From the NCBI GenBank assembly GCA_050015455.1, contig JBEKBJ010000114.1, positions 1 through 16,892 of the forward strand: a DNA stretch of 16,892 nt, in the 5' to 3' direction. Every line of letters starts with the position of its first letter. Within the stretch, counting starts at the first letter, position 1. The stretch is from JAGDMS01 sp050015455. Lineage in GTDB: Bacteria; Desulfobacterota; Binatia; HRBIN30. The translations under genes were made by a program, and so were the position numbers. Of this stretch, positions 1 through 5,997 are shown in pieces. The notes under the pieces were generated by a model. It was not told where the DNA came from. It ran no database searches and saw only the letters and a program-made list of their open reading frames with translations.

Positions 1-113
1 CCTACCGCACTCGCCACTTGCCGCCGCTTGACTTGCCCGATTCAAACAGCGATCACGCTACTAAACCGGACAGAATTTCCGGAAAAAAGCGGACACAATT
101 TCCGGAACCCACA
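1..113 (-). mobile_element. End of an IS21-like insertion sequence (left copy)
   Basis: Bases 1-113 match the reverse complement of 16775-16887 with one mismatch, at base 96. Identity stops sharply at 113, so I take that as the element tip. Read inward, the tip is 5'-TGTGGGTTCCGG, and a TG/CA terminus is usual for IS21-type elements. Just inside are two tandem units of the form GGACA-N6-CCGG (about 67-82 and 91-105), like the multiple transposase-binding repeats of IS21 ends. No transposase is included. The right-hand copy shows the leader running into a purine-rich, SD-like stretch, so the transposase gene probably lies just outside. Family assignment rests on end architecture only. Confidence 0.6.
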
Positions 114-841
114 CCTGCACGACACCCGATTTCGACGACCTCGCCAAGGAGGTCGGCTTGCGCAGTCACAAAGCCGGGGCCACCGATCCCGCGGAGCGCG
201 CCCGCCTGCGCGCCGAGCTGGACGGCCTCATCGCGCACCTGTACGGCCTCACCGAGGAGGAGTTCGCCTATATCCTCACGACCTTTCCGCTTGTGCCGCA
301 GGCTGTGAAGGACGCAGCGCTCGAGGCCTATCGCAAATTTGCACCGGCAGCGGTTGACGCCGAAATCGGCGCGCTGCTGGCGCAAGGCGAAGGGCCGCGG
401 GTTGAGTTCAAGTCGTCGGCGCGCTGGGACCTGAGGGAGAACAAGAAGAACGGCGAGCTGGAGAAAGTCATCGTGAAGACCGTCGCCGGCTTTCTCAACA
501 GCGACGGGGGCACGCTGCTCATCGGCGTCGGCGACGACGCCACGGTCATTGGCTTGCAACACGACTACCAAACCGTCCACAAGAAGAGCCGCGACGGCTA
601 CGAGCTGTTCCTCCACGACCTGCTGCTGAACGCCATAGGCAAAGACCTCACCCCGCAGCTCGCCATCACGTTCCACTCGCTCGACGGCAAAGACCTCTGC
701 CGTGTCGTCATCCAACCCAGCCCACACCCGGTGTTCATCAAGGAAGGCCAGTTCGAGCATCTCTACATCCGCACCGGCAACTCGACGCGGCTGCTGACGA
801 CGAAGGAAGCAATCGAGTACTGCAAGACGCGGTGGAAGTGA
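114..841 (+). pseudogene. 3' fragment of a DNA methyltransferase fused to an AlbA_2 (Schlafen-like) domain
   Basis: The reading frame is open from the IS junction (in-frame stop at 62-64 inside the IS), so the 5' part has been removed and no native start remains. The first ~65 residues (PDFDDLAKEVG, then ELDGLIAHLYGLTEEEF and TFPLVPQ) resemble the extreme C-terminus of Eco57I/PglX-type class I DNA methylases of restriction or phage-defence systems. The rest, from VEFKSS through FLNSDGGTLLIGVGDD to the ending LYIRTGNSTRLLTTKEA, is an AlbA_2 domain, a putative nucleic-acid-binding or regulatory module. The catalytic methylase part is missing, so the product should be inactive as a methylase. 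An internal TTG at 158 could start an AlbA_2-only product, but I see no strong ribosome site. The methylase link rests on a short stretch; the AlbA_2 call is firm. Confidence 0.75.
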
Positions 842-908
842 CGAGCATGCAGATCGTACGACATCAGGTACCGCATGGGCGTGACTCCGAAAGCGAGCAG
901 TTGAGGCG

Positions 909-1163
909 ATGCCGATAAAACTGCATTTCACCGAGCATGCCCTGGGCCGGATGGCCAAACGCCAGCTTCAGCAGGCGTGGGTCGAACGCATCATTGCCGA
1001 CCCTGCGTGCATTGAGCCCGATGCGGATGACGCCGCGCTGGAACACCGGCTGGGCGCGGTGCCGGAGCTTGCCGGGCGCGTGCTGCGTGTTATCGTGTCG
1101 AAGGACGAACCGCGGCGAGTCGTCAGTGTGTATCTCGACAGAACAATGAAAGGCAAAATATGA
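909..1163 (+). CDS. DUF4258 family protein, putative toxin-like partner
   Basis: 84 aa. It has the DUF4258 pattern: an N-terminal F-T-E-H-A-x-x-R-M-x-x-R segment (residues 7-18), then V-E-R-I-I-A-D-P, and a closing strand R-V-V-S-V-Y-L-D (about 69-76). ATG at 909 follows a weak GAGG ribosome site. Its stop overlaps the next gene's ATG by four bases (ATGA), indicating translational coupling. DUF4258 genes are often found beside DUF2283 genes, and the pair is thought to be toxin-antitoxin-like. That is family context, not something this sequence proves. No catalytic residues can be assigned. Confidence 0.8.
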   Translation: MPIKLHFTEHALGRMAKRQLQQAWVERIIADPACIEPDADDAALEHRLGAVPELAGRVLRVIVSKDEPRRVVSVYLDRTMKGKI

Positions 1164-1366
1164 AACTGACCGTGGACCGCGAAGCCGATGCGCTGTACCT
1201 CGACCTGGATGAAGCCCCCGCTGTCGAGAGCGAGGAGATTTCACCCGGGGTCATTCTGGACTACAACGCCGAGGGCAAGGTGGTGGGCATCGAGATGCTG
1301 CATCTCTCCAAGCGCGTCGCCGTCAAGACGCTGAGCCGGATGGAGTTCGAAACCGTGGGACTGTGA
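1160..1366 (+). CDS. DUF2283 family protein, putative antitoxin partner
   Basis: 68 aa. The pattern is typical of DUF2283: V-D-R-E-A-D-A-L-Y-L-D-L at residues 5-16, the central E-I-S-P-G-V-I-L-D-Y-N segment, then G-K-V-V-G-I-E-M-L near 39-47. These are small beta-rich proteins of unknown biochemistry. The ATG lies inside the end of the DUF4258 gene (ATGA overlap), so the two form a two-gene unit. Compact size and coupling fit an antitoxin or immunity role, but this is inferred. Confidence 0.85.
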   Translation: MKLTVDREADALYLDLDEAPAVESEEISPGVILDYNAEGKVVGIEMLHLSKRVAVKTLSRMEFETVGL

Positions 1367-1416
1367 GCCCTACGGGTTTGTCGAGTCACGGAGCCCGTGG
1401 GTCGTCGTTGGCAGCG

Positions 1417-1517
1417 TCAAGGAAGGTCATTCGAACCTCTCTACATCCGCGCCGGCAACTCGACGCGGTTGCTGACCACGAAGGAAGCAATCTGCTACTG
1501 CAAGAGGCGGTGGAAGT
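1417..1517 (+). pseudogene. Degenerate duplicate of the AlbA_2 gene 3' end
   Basis: About 101 bases align with 738-839, the 3' end of the AlbA_2 gene, with roughly 11 differences including a one-base deletion near 1429-1430. The equivalent of L-Y-I-R-T-G-N-S-T-R-L-L is still recognisable, but the stop is lost and the frame is broken. It is a remnant of a second AlbA_2-type gene, and it flanks the DUF4258/DUF2283 pair on the opposite side from the intact copy. Similarity ends within a few bases of the stop codon. The 206-base gap 1367-1572 holds nothing else I can identify. Confidence 0.85.
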
Positions 1518-1572
1518 CCGGATAACGTATGGGGACTGGTACCGACATTGAGCACGGCGAGGAGTCGGGCGG

Positions 1573-1878
1573 TTGAAGGTACCCAACGCACATCTGGCGG
1601 TGGTCGAACGCGAGAAGATCACCGAATACCTGCTCAACGAGGCGCACCGTTACGGAGCCAGCAAGGCGAGGTTCTTCACATCGTTTGGGTTTCGGCGGAA
1701 CGCTTGGGAGGTGTTGGCGCAGGCGCTGCTTGAACACGGCCAGCGGCACGAAGTCGATGGCGAGTTGGAGACACCGGGTGGCGGCCGTCCGCGCGCACGG
1801 ACAGTCTGGCAACTCGACCAAGGACAAGTTGCGCCGCGACTGATCACTGCGTATCCTTTGGAGGTCACCAATGATTAA
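1573..1878 (+). CDS. DUF6883 family small protein
   Basis: 101 aa, beginning at TTG 1573. I chose this start because a GAGGAG ribosome site at 1559-1564 sits eight bases upstream and because family members begin with a K-x-P-N-A motif (here M-K-V-P-N-A). Other features are the R-E-K-I-x-x-Y-L-L-N helix (13-22), G-A-S-K-A-R-F-F (28-35) and a C-terminal P-R-L-I-T-A-Y-P-L strand. Function is unknown. DUF6883 genes commonly sit directly upstream of DUF4926 genes, as here with an 8-base overlap, which suggests a two-component toxin-antitoxin-like or immunity module. Confidence 0.8.
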   Translation: MKVPNAHLAVVEREKITEYLLNEAHRYGASKARFFTSFGFRRNAWEVLAQALLEHGQRHEVDGELETPGGGRPRARTVWQLDQGQVAPRLITAYPLEVTND

Positions 1879-2128
1879 GGAACACGAGTGCATCATCCTG
1901 ACGCAAGACCTCCCGGCCGGGGGGTTGCAGGCCGGTGACATCGGCACCGTGGTTCACGTCCACCGCGGCGGGGCGGGATACGAGGTCGAATTCATGACGC
2001 TGGCTGGGGAAACTCTGGCTGTCGTAACGCTATTGCCAACACAACTGCGCCCGATTGCGCGGCGCGATGTCGCCCACGTGCGCGAGCTGTCGCCTCCTCC
2101 GGCTTGTTCCGATGACCAAGGAGCATGA
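1871..2128 (+). CDS. DUF4926 family protein
   Basis: 85 aa. It opens with M-I-K-E-H-E-C-I-I-L-T, then D-L-P-A-G-G-L-Q-A-G-D-I-G-T-V-V-H-V (13-30) and G-Y-E-V-E-F (37-42), a small SH3-like beta-barrel pattern typical of DUF4926. The ATG overlaps the end of the DUF6883 gene by eight bases, so they are translationally coupled. The last ~12 residues (after H-V-R-E-L) run into sequence that also encodes the stub of another DUF4926 gene, so the native C-terminus may have been replaced by recombination. Function is unknown; an antitoxin-like partner role is plausible. Confidence 0.82.
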   Translation: MIKEHECIILTQDLPAGGLQAGDIGTVVHVHRGGAGYEVEFMTLAGETLAVVTLLPTQLRPIARRDVAHVRELSPPPACSDDQGA

Positions 2129-2156
2129 CCGCGTCGTGTTAACGCCATGCTGGTGA
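2112..2156 (+). pseudogene. 5' stub of a second DUF4926 gene
   Basis: An ATG at 2112 opens 14 codons starting M-T-K-E-H-D-R-V-V-L-T, closely matching the first 11 residues of the intact DUF4926 protein (M-I-K-E-H-E-C-I-I-L-T). The similarity stops after that and the frame closes at 2154-2156, where the next small gene has already begun (ATG 2147). It looks like a deletion or recombination scar inside a former tandem array of DUF6883/DUF4926 units. Confidence 0.65.
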
Positions 2157-2407
2157 CGAAGCAAATCGTTGCAGACAAGATCGCGGCGTACCTGCGGCAC
2201 ACAGTCAGTCTGGCGGAACTCGTCGAATGGGCCGAGCGCGCATTGATGGAAGCGGAGTTCCCGGAGCACGACGCCGCCACGCTGTCCCGCGTGGTCGGTC
2301 GCCTGGGCGTCGCCGATGTGCGCGCCTTCGGACTCAGCTGGGAGGATTGCGAACAATTACTCGGTGCGTTGGGCTACACGGCTCGGGTCGAGGTCGTCGC
2401 CGCGTAA
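2147..2407 (+). CDS. Conserved hypothetical protein, 86 aa
   Basis: I cannot name the family. The protein is mostly helical and acidic, with V-A-D-K-I-A-A-Y-L-R-H (8-18), L-A-E-L-V-E-W-A-E-R-A-L-M-E (22-35) and a C-terminal V-A-D-V-R-A-F-G-L-S-W-E-D-C-E segment, patterns I associate with small uncharacterised proteins near toxin-antitoxin genes. There is no signal peptide or membrane segment. ATG 2147 has no clear ribosome site, because the sequence upstream is the recombined DUF4926 stub; GTG 2153 is an alternative. It may have been joined here from another locus. Confidence 0.6.
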   Translation: MLVTKQIVADKIAAYLRHTVSLAELVEWAERALMEAEFPEHDAATLSRVVGRLGVADVRAFGLSWEDCEQLLGALGYTARVEVVAA

Positions 2408-2442
2408 CCAGGTTCTTCCAACCGCAGGGCGCATCACCCCTC

Positions 2443-2461
2443 GCTCATCCTTGGAGTGAGC
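2443..2461. repeat. Small hairpin sharing its core with the MITE hairpin
   Basis: GCTCA and TGAGC pair around a short loop. The same core (TCATCCTTGG-R-GTGA) recurs at 2610-2629, inside the MITE-like element, where the flanking pair is C-TTCA/TGAA-G. The C-G pair has become T-A with compensation on both sides. The surrounding gap 2408-2550 has one more weak inverted repeat (2461-2467 with 2486-2492) and no coding sequence I can support. A role as terminator is possible but there is no T-run. Confidence 0.35.
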
Positions 2462-2550
2462 CGCTTTCGCAGAGACTGCCCGCTTAAAGCGGAGCTGGTT
2501 GCGGCGAAATAACCGGCGCAGTTCGGTCGCCAGCGAGTCGCCTCTCGTTT

Positions 2551-2725
2551 CCTCGGTGGACACCTAAATCCGGCCAAAGGTGGACACCCACCATCCGGCC
2601 AACACAGGACTTCATCCTTGGGGTGAAAGCCCTGTGTTGGCCTCGTCTTAGAGTTGTGGGTGTCAATTTCGTATGGCCGGATTGGAGGTGTCGACGTTTG
2701 GCCGGACTGCGGGTGTCCATTGAGG
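2551..2725. mobile_element. MITE-like element with repeated ends and 7-bp target duplication
   Basis: A 175-base non-coding element. Each end carries tandem ~24-base units built on GGACACC-N-CCGGCCA: 2557-2580 and 2581-2604 on the left, and inverted units at 2696-2719, 2671-2694 and a decayed one at 2651-2670 on the right. The outer tips (CCTC-NN-TGGACACC) are inverted copies. Direct repeats CTCGTTT flank it exactly (2544-2550 and 2726-2732), consistent with a target-site duplication. The middle, 2597-2642, is a hairpin of about 16 bp with one mismatch. The layout resembles IS21-type ends without transposase genes, so an internally deleted derivative mobilised in trans is likely. The unit is related to, but distinct from, the repeats at the window ends. 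Confidence 0.7.
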
Positions 2726-2791
2726 CTCGTTTCTCTGGCGCTTCCCCGCAATCAAACGATAGGATAGGAAGGTGGTGCGGGAGGCAAAGGG

Positions 2792-3019
2792 ATGAAAGGC
2801 CACGAGCAGTTGACGGCGATTATTGAGCGCGAGGGCGATGGCTACGTGTCCCTATGCCTCGAGCTGGACATCGCAAGCCAAGGGGCGACGGTAGAAGAAG
2901 CGCGCGCCAATCTTCGCGAGGCGGTGGAGCTATTCTTCGAGGCTGCCGACCCGTCCGAGGTGGACCGCCGCCTCCATGCCGAAGTGTACGTTACCCGGCT
3001 GGACGTCGCGCGTGGGTAG
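2792..3019 (+). CDS. hicB: HicB family antitoxin
   Basis: 75 aa. It is a short HicB with the characteristic strand-turn-strand I-I-E-R-E-G-D-G-Y-V-S-L-C-L-E-L-D-I-A-S-Q-G (10-31) and the E-E-A-R-A-N-L-R-E-A-V-E-L-F-F helix (35-49), forming the partially RNase-H-like fold that covers the HicA active site. There is no separate C-terminal HTH or ribbon-helix-helix domain, so any autoregulation would need another element. ATG 2792 is preceded by GGGAGG with suitable spacing. The hicA start lies within its last codons. Confidence 0.9.
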   Translation: MKGHEQLTAIIEREGDGYVSLCLELDIASQGATVEEARANLREAVELFFEAADPSEVDRRLHAEVYVTRLDVARG

Positions 3020-3236
3020 ACTGCGCGTGCTCTCTGGCCGGGAGGTGTGTACGATCCTGGCCCGCAACGGCTTTGTCGAGGTGCGCCGGCGGGGCAGCCA
3101 TGTTGTCATGCAGAAGCGCGGCGAGGGAACCACGACCACGGTTCCCGTGCCAGACCACGCAGCGCTTCGACTCGGGACACTGCTATCCATTATTCGGCAG
3201 TCCGGCCTTCGGCGTGCACTTTTCGAGATCGACTAG
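3012..3236 (+). CDS. hicA: HicA family mRNA interferase toxin
   Basis: 74 aa, started at GTG 3012, which gives V-G-R-L-R-V-L-S-G-R-E-V-C as in the family; the 8-base overlap with hicB supports coupling. HicA is a small double-stranded-RNA-binding-fold ribonuclease that cleaves mRNA without needing ribosomes. The catalytic His is present in the R-R-R-G-S-H-V-V-M-Q motif (about residues 27-36), followed by the conserved V-P-V-P-D-H and G-T-L-x-S-I-I-R-Q-S-G-L elements. All key features are intact, so the pair is probably functional. The order antitoxin-then-toxin (hicB-hicA) is the less usual one but well known. Confidence 0.9.
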   Translation: MGRLRVLSGREVCTILARNGFVEVRRRGSHVVMQKRGEGTTTTVPVPDHAALRLGTLLSIIRQSGLRRALFEID

Positions 3237-3239
3237 GAC

Positions 3240-3281
3240 AAGGCTGATCACAGCGTACCCTTTGGAGGCGAGCGATGATTA
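3240..3281 (+). pseudogene. Leftover 3' end of a DUF6883 gene
   Basis: Bases 3244-3268 match 1840-1864 (the 3' end of the intact DUF6883 gene) with two mismatches, and similarity continues through the overlapping ATGATTA start of the partner gene (3275-3281 against 1871-1877). In frame it still encodes R-L-I-T-A-Y-P-L-E. The body of the gene upstream and the DUF4926 partner downstream are missing. With the stub at 2112 it suggests that a repeated DUF6883/DUF4926 unit once extended through this region. Confidence 0.65.
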
Positions 3282-3307
3282 GGAGGGGTGTAGGATCCGC
3301 TACGCCT

Positions 3308-4828
3308 TCAGCGCAGCAGAACGGGCATGCCCATCAAGGGCCAGACGACCGAGACGAATAGCCCCAGCACGACGAGCAGCATGAGGCTCGCAGGCATGCC
3401 GGCCGTAAAGAACTCACCAGGAGTGAACTGGCGGCTGCCGTAAGCGATCGCATTGGGTGCGGCGCCGAACAGCGTCAGGAAAGGCATTCCCGCCGCAGCC
3501 AGCAGCGAGAAGAGGACCACCTCAGGCGCTACCCCCTGGTAACGCGCGATGACCAGCGCCACCGGCAGACAGATGGCAATAGCAGCTACGTTCAAGACGA
3601 CGTTGGTTATCACCAGGACGAAGAGGGCGGCACCGAGAACAAAAAGTAGCCAGTGCATACCCTGGAACAACACCAGGCAACTGACGGCCAGCCAGCTGGC
3701 GGCGCCGGTCTGCCAGAGACAGAGGCCGAGGCTCATGGCACCACCGAAGAGGAGCACGATGTTCCAGGGGATCTCCTCGAGATCTTTCAGCTCCAGGACG
3801 CGCAGGACGAAAAATAGTACGGTCGAAACAAGAATGATCGCGCTCTGGTCGAGCCGCTCAAGCGCCGGGACGAACGACCGCAGGCTCAAGACGGCAACCG
3901 TGGCCAATACGATGACCAGTGCCAGCCGTTCGTTGCGGCTCATCGGGCCCAGCCTGGAGTGCAGCGCCCGAGCACGCTCGTGCAGGCCAGGAATGGTTTT
4001 CTGCTCCGGCCGGAAAAAGACCATGCAAAAAAGCCACAACAGGATGGCCATGCCCCATCCTAACGGGAGCATGTAATAGGACATCTCCACGAACGAGATC
4101 TCCCTGCCAGCCATTTCCTTGAAAAATCCGATGGCCACCGGCGCGCGGGCTGACCCGAGCAACGTGACGATGCTGCCAGCCCCCGCGGCGAAGGCCATGC
4201 CAATGAACAGCCCCTTGCCGAAACGGGTCGGCTTGTCGTCCTCTGGATAGAGGGAATAGACGGCCATCAGTAGCGGGAAGGTAACAGCGGCCACCGCCGT
4301 ATGCGCCATCACCAGTGTCATCAGCCCGGTCGTAGCGAAACACCCCAGATAGATGATCCTGGTGCGCTCGCCCACCAGCAGCAGCATCCGATACGCCGCG
4401 CGCTGGGTGAGGCCGGTTCTGGTGAAGACCATGCCGATGACGAGCGAGCCGATGATGAACCAGACCGAAGGATCCATGAAGTCGGTAAAGGCGCTTCTGG
4501 GCGATCGGATCAGGAACAGGGCCTGAACCACGCCGATGGCGACGCTGGTGACCCCGATCGGCACGACTTCGCCGAGCCACCACGTAAGGGCCAACAGGGA
4601 CAGGGCCAAGCAAGCTTTCCCCTCATGGGTGAGCACAAAGTGCACACCTTTAGGGTCCACCGCGTCGGGCCAAGCTCCGGAGAAGTATACGACAGCGAAG
4701 AGCAGGACACCGAGAAGAAGGATCGCAATCCGTCCCCAGTCCACTCGCCGGACCACCGCAGCGAGGTGAATCTCCTCCGGCATGGACGGGAGTCCGCCAC
4801 TCTTCACGCGCCTGCCAATAACTGCCAT
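3308..4828 (-). CDS. SLC13/DASS family anion transporter
   Basis: 506 aa from ATG 4828. A TTG at 4843 and an ATG at 4783 are alternatives, and none has a strong ribosome site. It is a polytopic membrane protein with more than ten hydrophobic segments and an inverted-repeat layout. The C-terminal G-A-A-P-N-A-I-A-Y-G-S-x-x-F-T-P-G-E-F-F (455-474) is typical of divalent-anion:sodium symporters for dicarboxylates or sulfate. The two Ser-Asn-Thr sodium/substrate motifs known from VcINDY are replaced: M-A-H-T at 174-177 and I-T-N-V-V-L-N at 407-413. Coupling ion or substrate may therefore differ from the type members. It is the last gene of the long minus-strand operon, 24 bases after the CBS gene, which suggests CBS-dependent control of transport. 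The operon ends here facing hicA. Confidence 0.88.
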   Translation of the reverse strand: MAVIGRRVKSGGLPSMPEEIHLAAVVRRVDWGRIAILLLGVLLFAVVYFSGAWPDAVDPKGVHFVLTHEGKACLALSLLALTWWLGEVVPIGVTSVAIGVVQALFLIRSPRSAFTDFMDPSVWFIIGSLVIGMVFTRTGLTQRAAYRMLLLVGERTRIIYLGCFATTGLMTLVMAHTAVAAVTFPLLMAVYSLYPEDDKPTRFGKGLFIGMAFAAGAGSIVTLLGSARAPVAIGFFKEMAGREISFVEMSYYMLPLGWGMAILLWLFCMVFFRPEQKTIPGLHERARALHSRLGPMSRNERLALVIVLATVAVLSLRSFVPALERLDQSAIILVSTVLFFVLRVLELKDLEEIPWNIVLLFGGAMSLGLCLWQTGAASWLAVSCLVLFQGMHWLLFVLGAALFVLVITNVVLNVAAIAICLPVALVIARYQGVAPEVVLFSLLAAAGMPFLTLFGAAPNAIAYGSRQFTPGEFFTAGMPASLMLLVVLGLFVSVVWPLMGMPVLLR

Positions 4829-4852
4829 AGTGAACCAAGCCAAGACGGGTGA

Positions 4853-5380
4853 TTATGAAAGTACGATGTCGGAGATCTCGTTAAGCAGATCCACCGAACG
4901 CACCACGCCAACCACCCGCCCGTCTTTGATAACGGGAATCAAGCTCAGATCATGTTTCACCATCTCATGAACGATCTTCATGAGGTGGTCATCGCTTCGC
5001 ACGGTTGCAACGATCGGCACCATGACTTCGCTCACGGGGCGTTCCGCTTGCGCGCGAATCGCGCGGAGCATCTTATCAGAAGAGAAGTCCGACAGGTTCG
5101 GATCAACTTGCACGTCGAACAGGCGCCGTTCGTAGTCCTGGGGCCCGCCGACCAAAAAGCTAGGCGCCAGCCCCCGCAAGATGTCGCGGCGCCGGACGAT
5201 GCCGAGCAGCTCGTAGGTCTTGTTGAACACCAGCACCGCCCGGGGAAGAGACACGCTACCCTGAACTTCGATCTGCGAGGCCCGCAGCTCCGCAATGGCC
5301 TGTCGCAACGTATACCAATGCGGAATGTGCGGATACCGATCCAGCGGAATCATGATGTCTCCGGCTCGTTTTGCCTCCAT
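4853..5380 (-). CDS. CBS-domain pair protein
   Basis: 175 aa from ATG 5380, chosen because AAGGAG lies eight bases upstream. There are two CBS motifs: the first spans about residues 8-75 (G-D-I-M-I-P, then A-V-L-V-F-N-K-x-Y-E-L-L-G-I-V-R-R-R-D-I-L), the second about 113-172 (V-S-E-V-M-V-P, then S-L-I-P-V-I-K-D-G-R-V-V-G-V-V-R-S-V-D-L-L). Together they make a Bateman module that normally binds adenine nucleotides. No catalytic domain or membrane segment is attached. The first CBS motif has a long insert (R-A-S-Q-I-E-V-Q-G-S-V-S-L), and ~35 residues separate the two. Lying between a receiver gene and the SLC13 gene, it may sense energy charge and gate the transporter; this is inferred. Confidence 0.9.
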   Translation of the reverse strand: MEAKRAGDIMIPLDRYPHIPHWYTLRQAIAELRASQIEVQGSVSLPRAVLVFNKTYELLGIVRRRDILRGLAPSFLVGGPQDYERRLFDVQVDPNLSDFSSDKMLRAIRAQAERPVSEVMVPIVATVRSDDHLMKIVHEMVKHDLSLIPVIKDGRVVGVVRSVDLLNEISDIVLS

Positions 5381-5427
5381 TGCCTGTTCTCCTTTCCGCA
5401 ACCGGGCCGGTGCCGGTCAATCGCAGG

Positions 5428-5997
5428 TCACTTTTCGTGAGCCTCCTGATTTCTTTGTATTTCCGCGATGGCGTCGGGCGACAGGCCTGAGCGTTTGCTC
5501 ATGGCGTTTCCCTCGCCGCCGCAGCGTTCCGCCAGACGCTGAACATACTCCCGATCGAAGGCACGCCGTGCCGCTGCGTAGGGCTCGCAATCGAAGATGT
5601 GGGCCCACTTGGTCGTCTCCTGCCGCAGCTTCTGCCAGCGCATGGCCCTGTCCACGGTGAAGATGATCTGCTCCTTGCGGAAGGGTTTGGTGATGTAGTC
5701 GAAGACGCCTGCCGAGAGCGCCTCCATGGCCGACTCCAGCGAACCGAAGGCCGTGATGATGATCACTTCTTCGCGGCGCCCCTGTTGCTTGACCAGACGC
5801 AGGACATCGAGCCCGTCCATGCCGGGCATCTTCAGGTCCGTGATGATCACGTCGAACTCGTCGTGCTGGAGAATGCCCGGCAATTCCAGAGCGTTGTTTG
5901 TCGTTTGGATCTGGTATGGGGTCTTCTCCGTGATGATGCGCTCCAGAAGCTTCAGCATGTGGATCTCGTCGTCGATCGCCAGGATGCGCTGTTTCAT
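5428..5997 (-). CDS. Response regulator receiver protein with a C-terminal extension
   Basis: 189 aa. ATG 5997 overlaps the kinase stop by four bases (ATGA), with AAGGAG upstream. The receiver domain is complete (about 3-120): acidic pair D9/D10, phospho-acceptor D54 in I-I-T-D-L-K-M-P-G-M-D-G, T82, and K104 in Y-I-T-K-P-F. The last ~65 residues (from about 125) have no HTH or GGDEF-type output. They form a charged, helical tail with W-A-H-I-F-D-C-E-P-Y-A-A-A-R-R-A-F-D-R-E-Y-V-Q-R-L and a second helix near L-S-P-D-A-I-A-E-I-Q-R-N. It is the obvious partner of the adjacent Cache-PAS kinase. Output is likely through protein-protein contact, perhaps with the PEP-synthase-like proteins or the CBS protein. 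Confidence 0.92.
   Translation of the reverse strand: MKQRILAIDDEIHMLKLLERIITEKTPYQIQTTNNALELPGILQHDEFDVIITDLKMPGMDGLDVLRLVKQQGRREEVIIITAFGSLESAMEALSAGVFDYITKPFRKEQIIFTVDRAMRWQKLRQETTKWAHIFDCEPYAAARRAFDREYVQRLAERCGGEGNAMSKRSGLSPDAIAEIQRNQEAHEK

Noticed and set aside
53..958. 301-aa minus-strand open frame over the AlbA_2 and DUF4258 genes
   Set aside because: It crosses the IS tip and two plus-strand genes with recognisable domains; its composition looks like an antisense artefact.
2551..2725. CRISPR-like repeats because of the ~24-base periodicity
   Set aside because: Units are contiguous, in inverted orientation at the two ends and without spacers, so transposon-end repeats fit better.
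2854..3282. 142-aa plus-strand open frame overlapping hicB and hicA
   Set aside because: Out of frame with both toxin-antitoxin genes; only its last few codons are meaningful, as the DUF6883 remnant annotated separately.
3237..3307. Possible shared terminator between hicA and the SLC13 gene
   Set aside because: Only a 4-bp inverted repeat (GTAG/CTAC) and no T-run; the stretch is better explained as the DUF6883 remnant.
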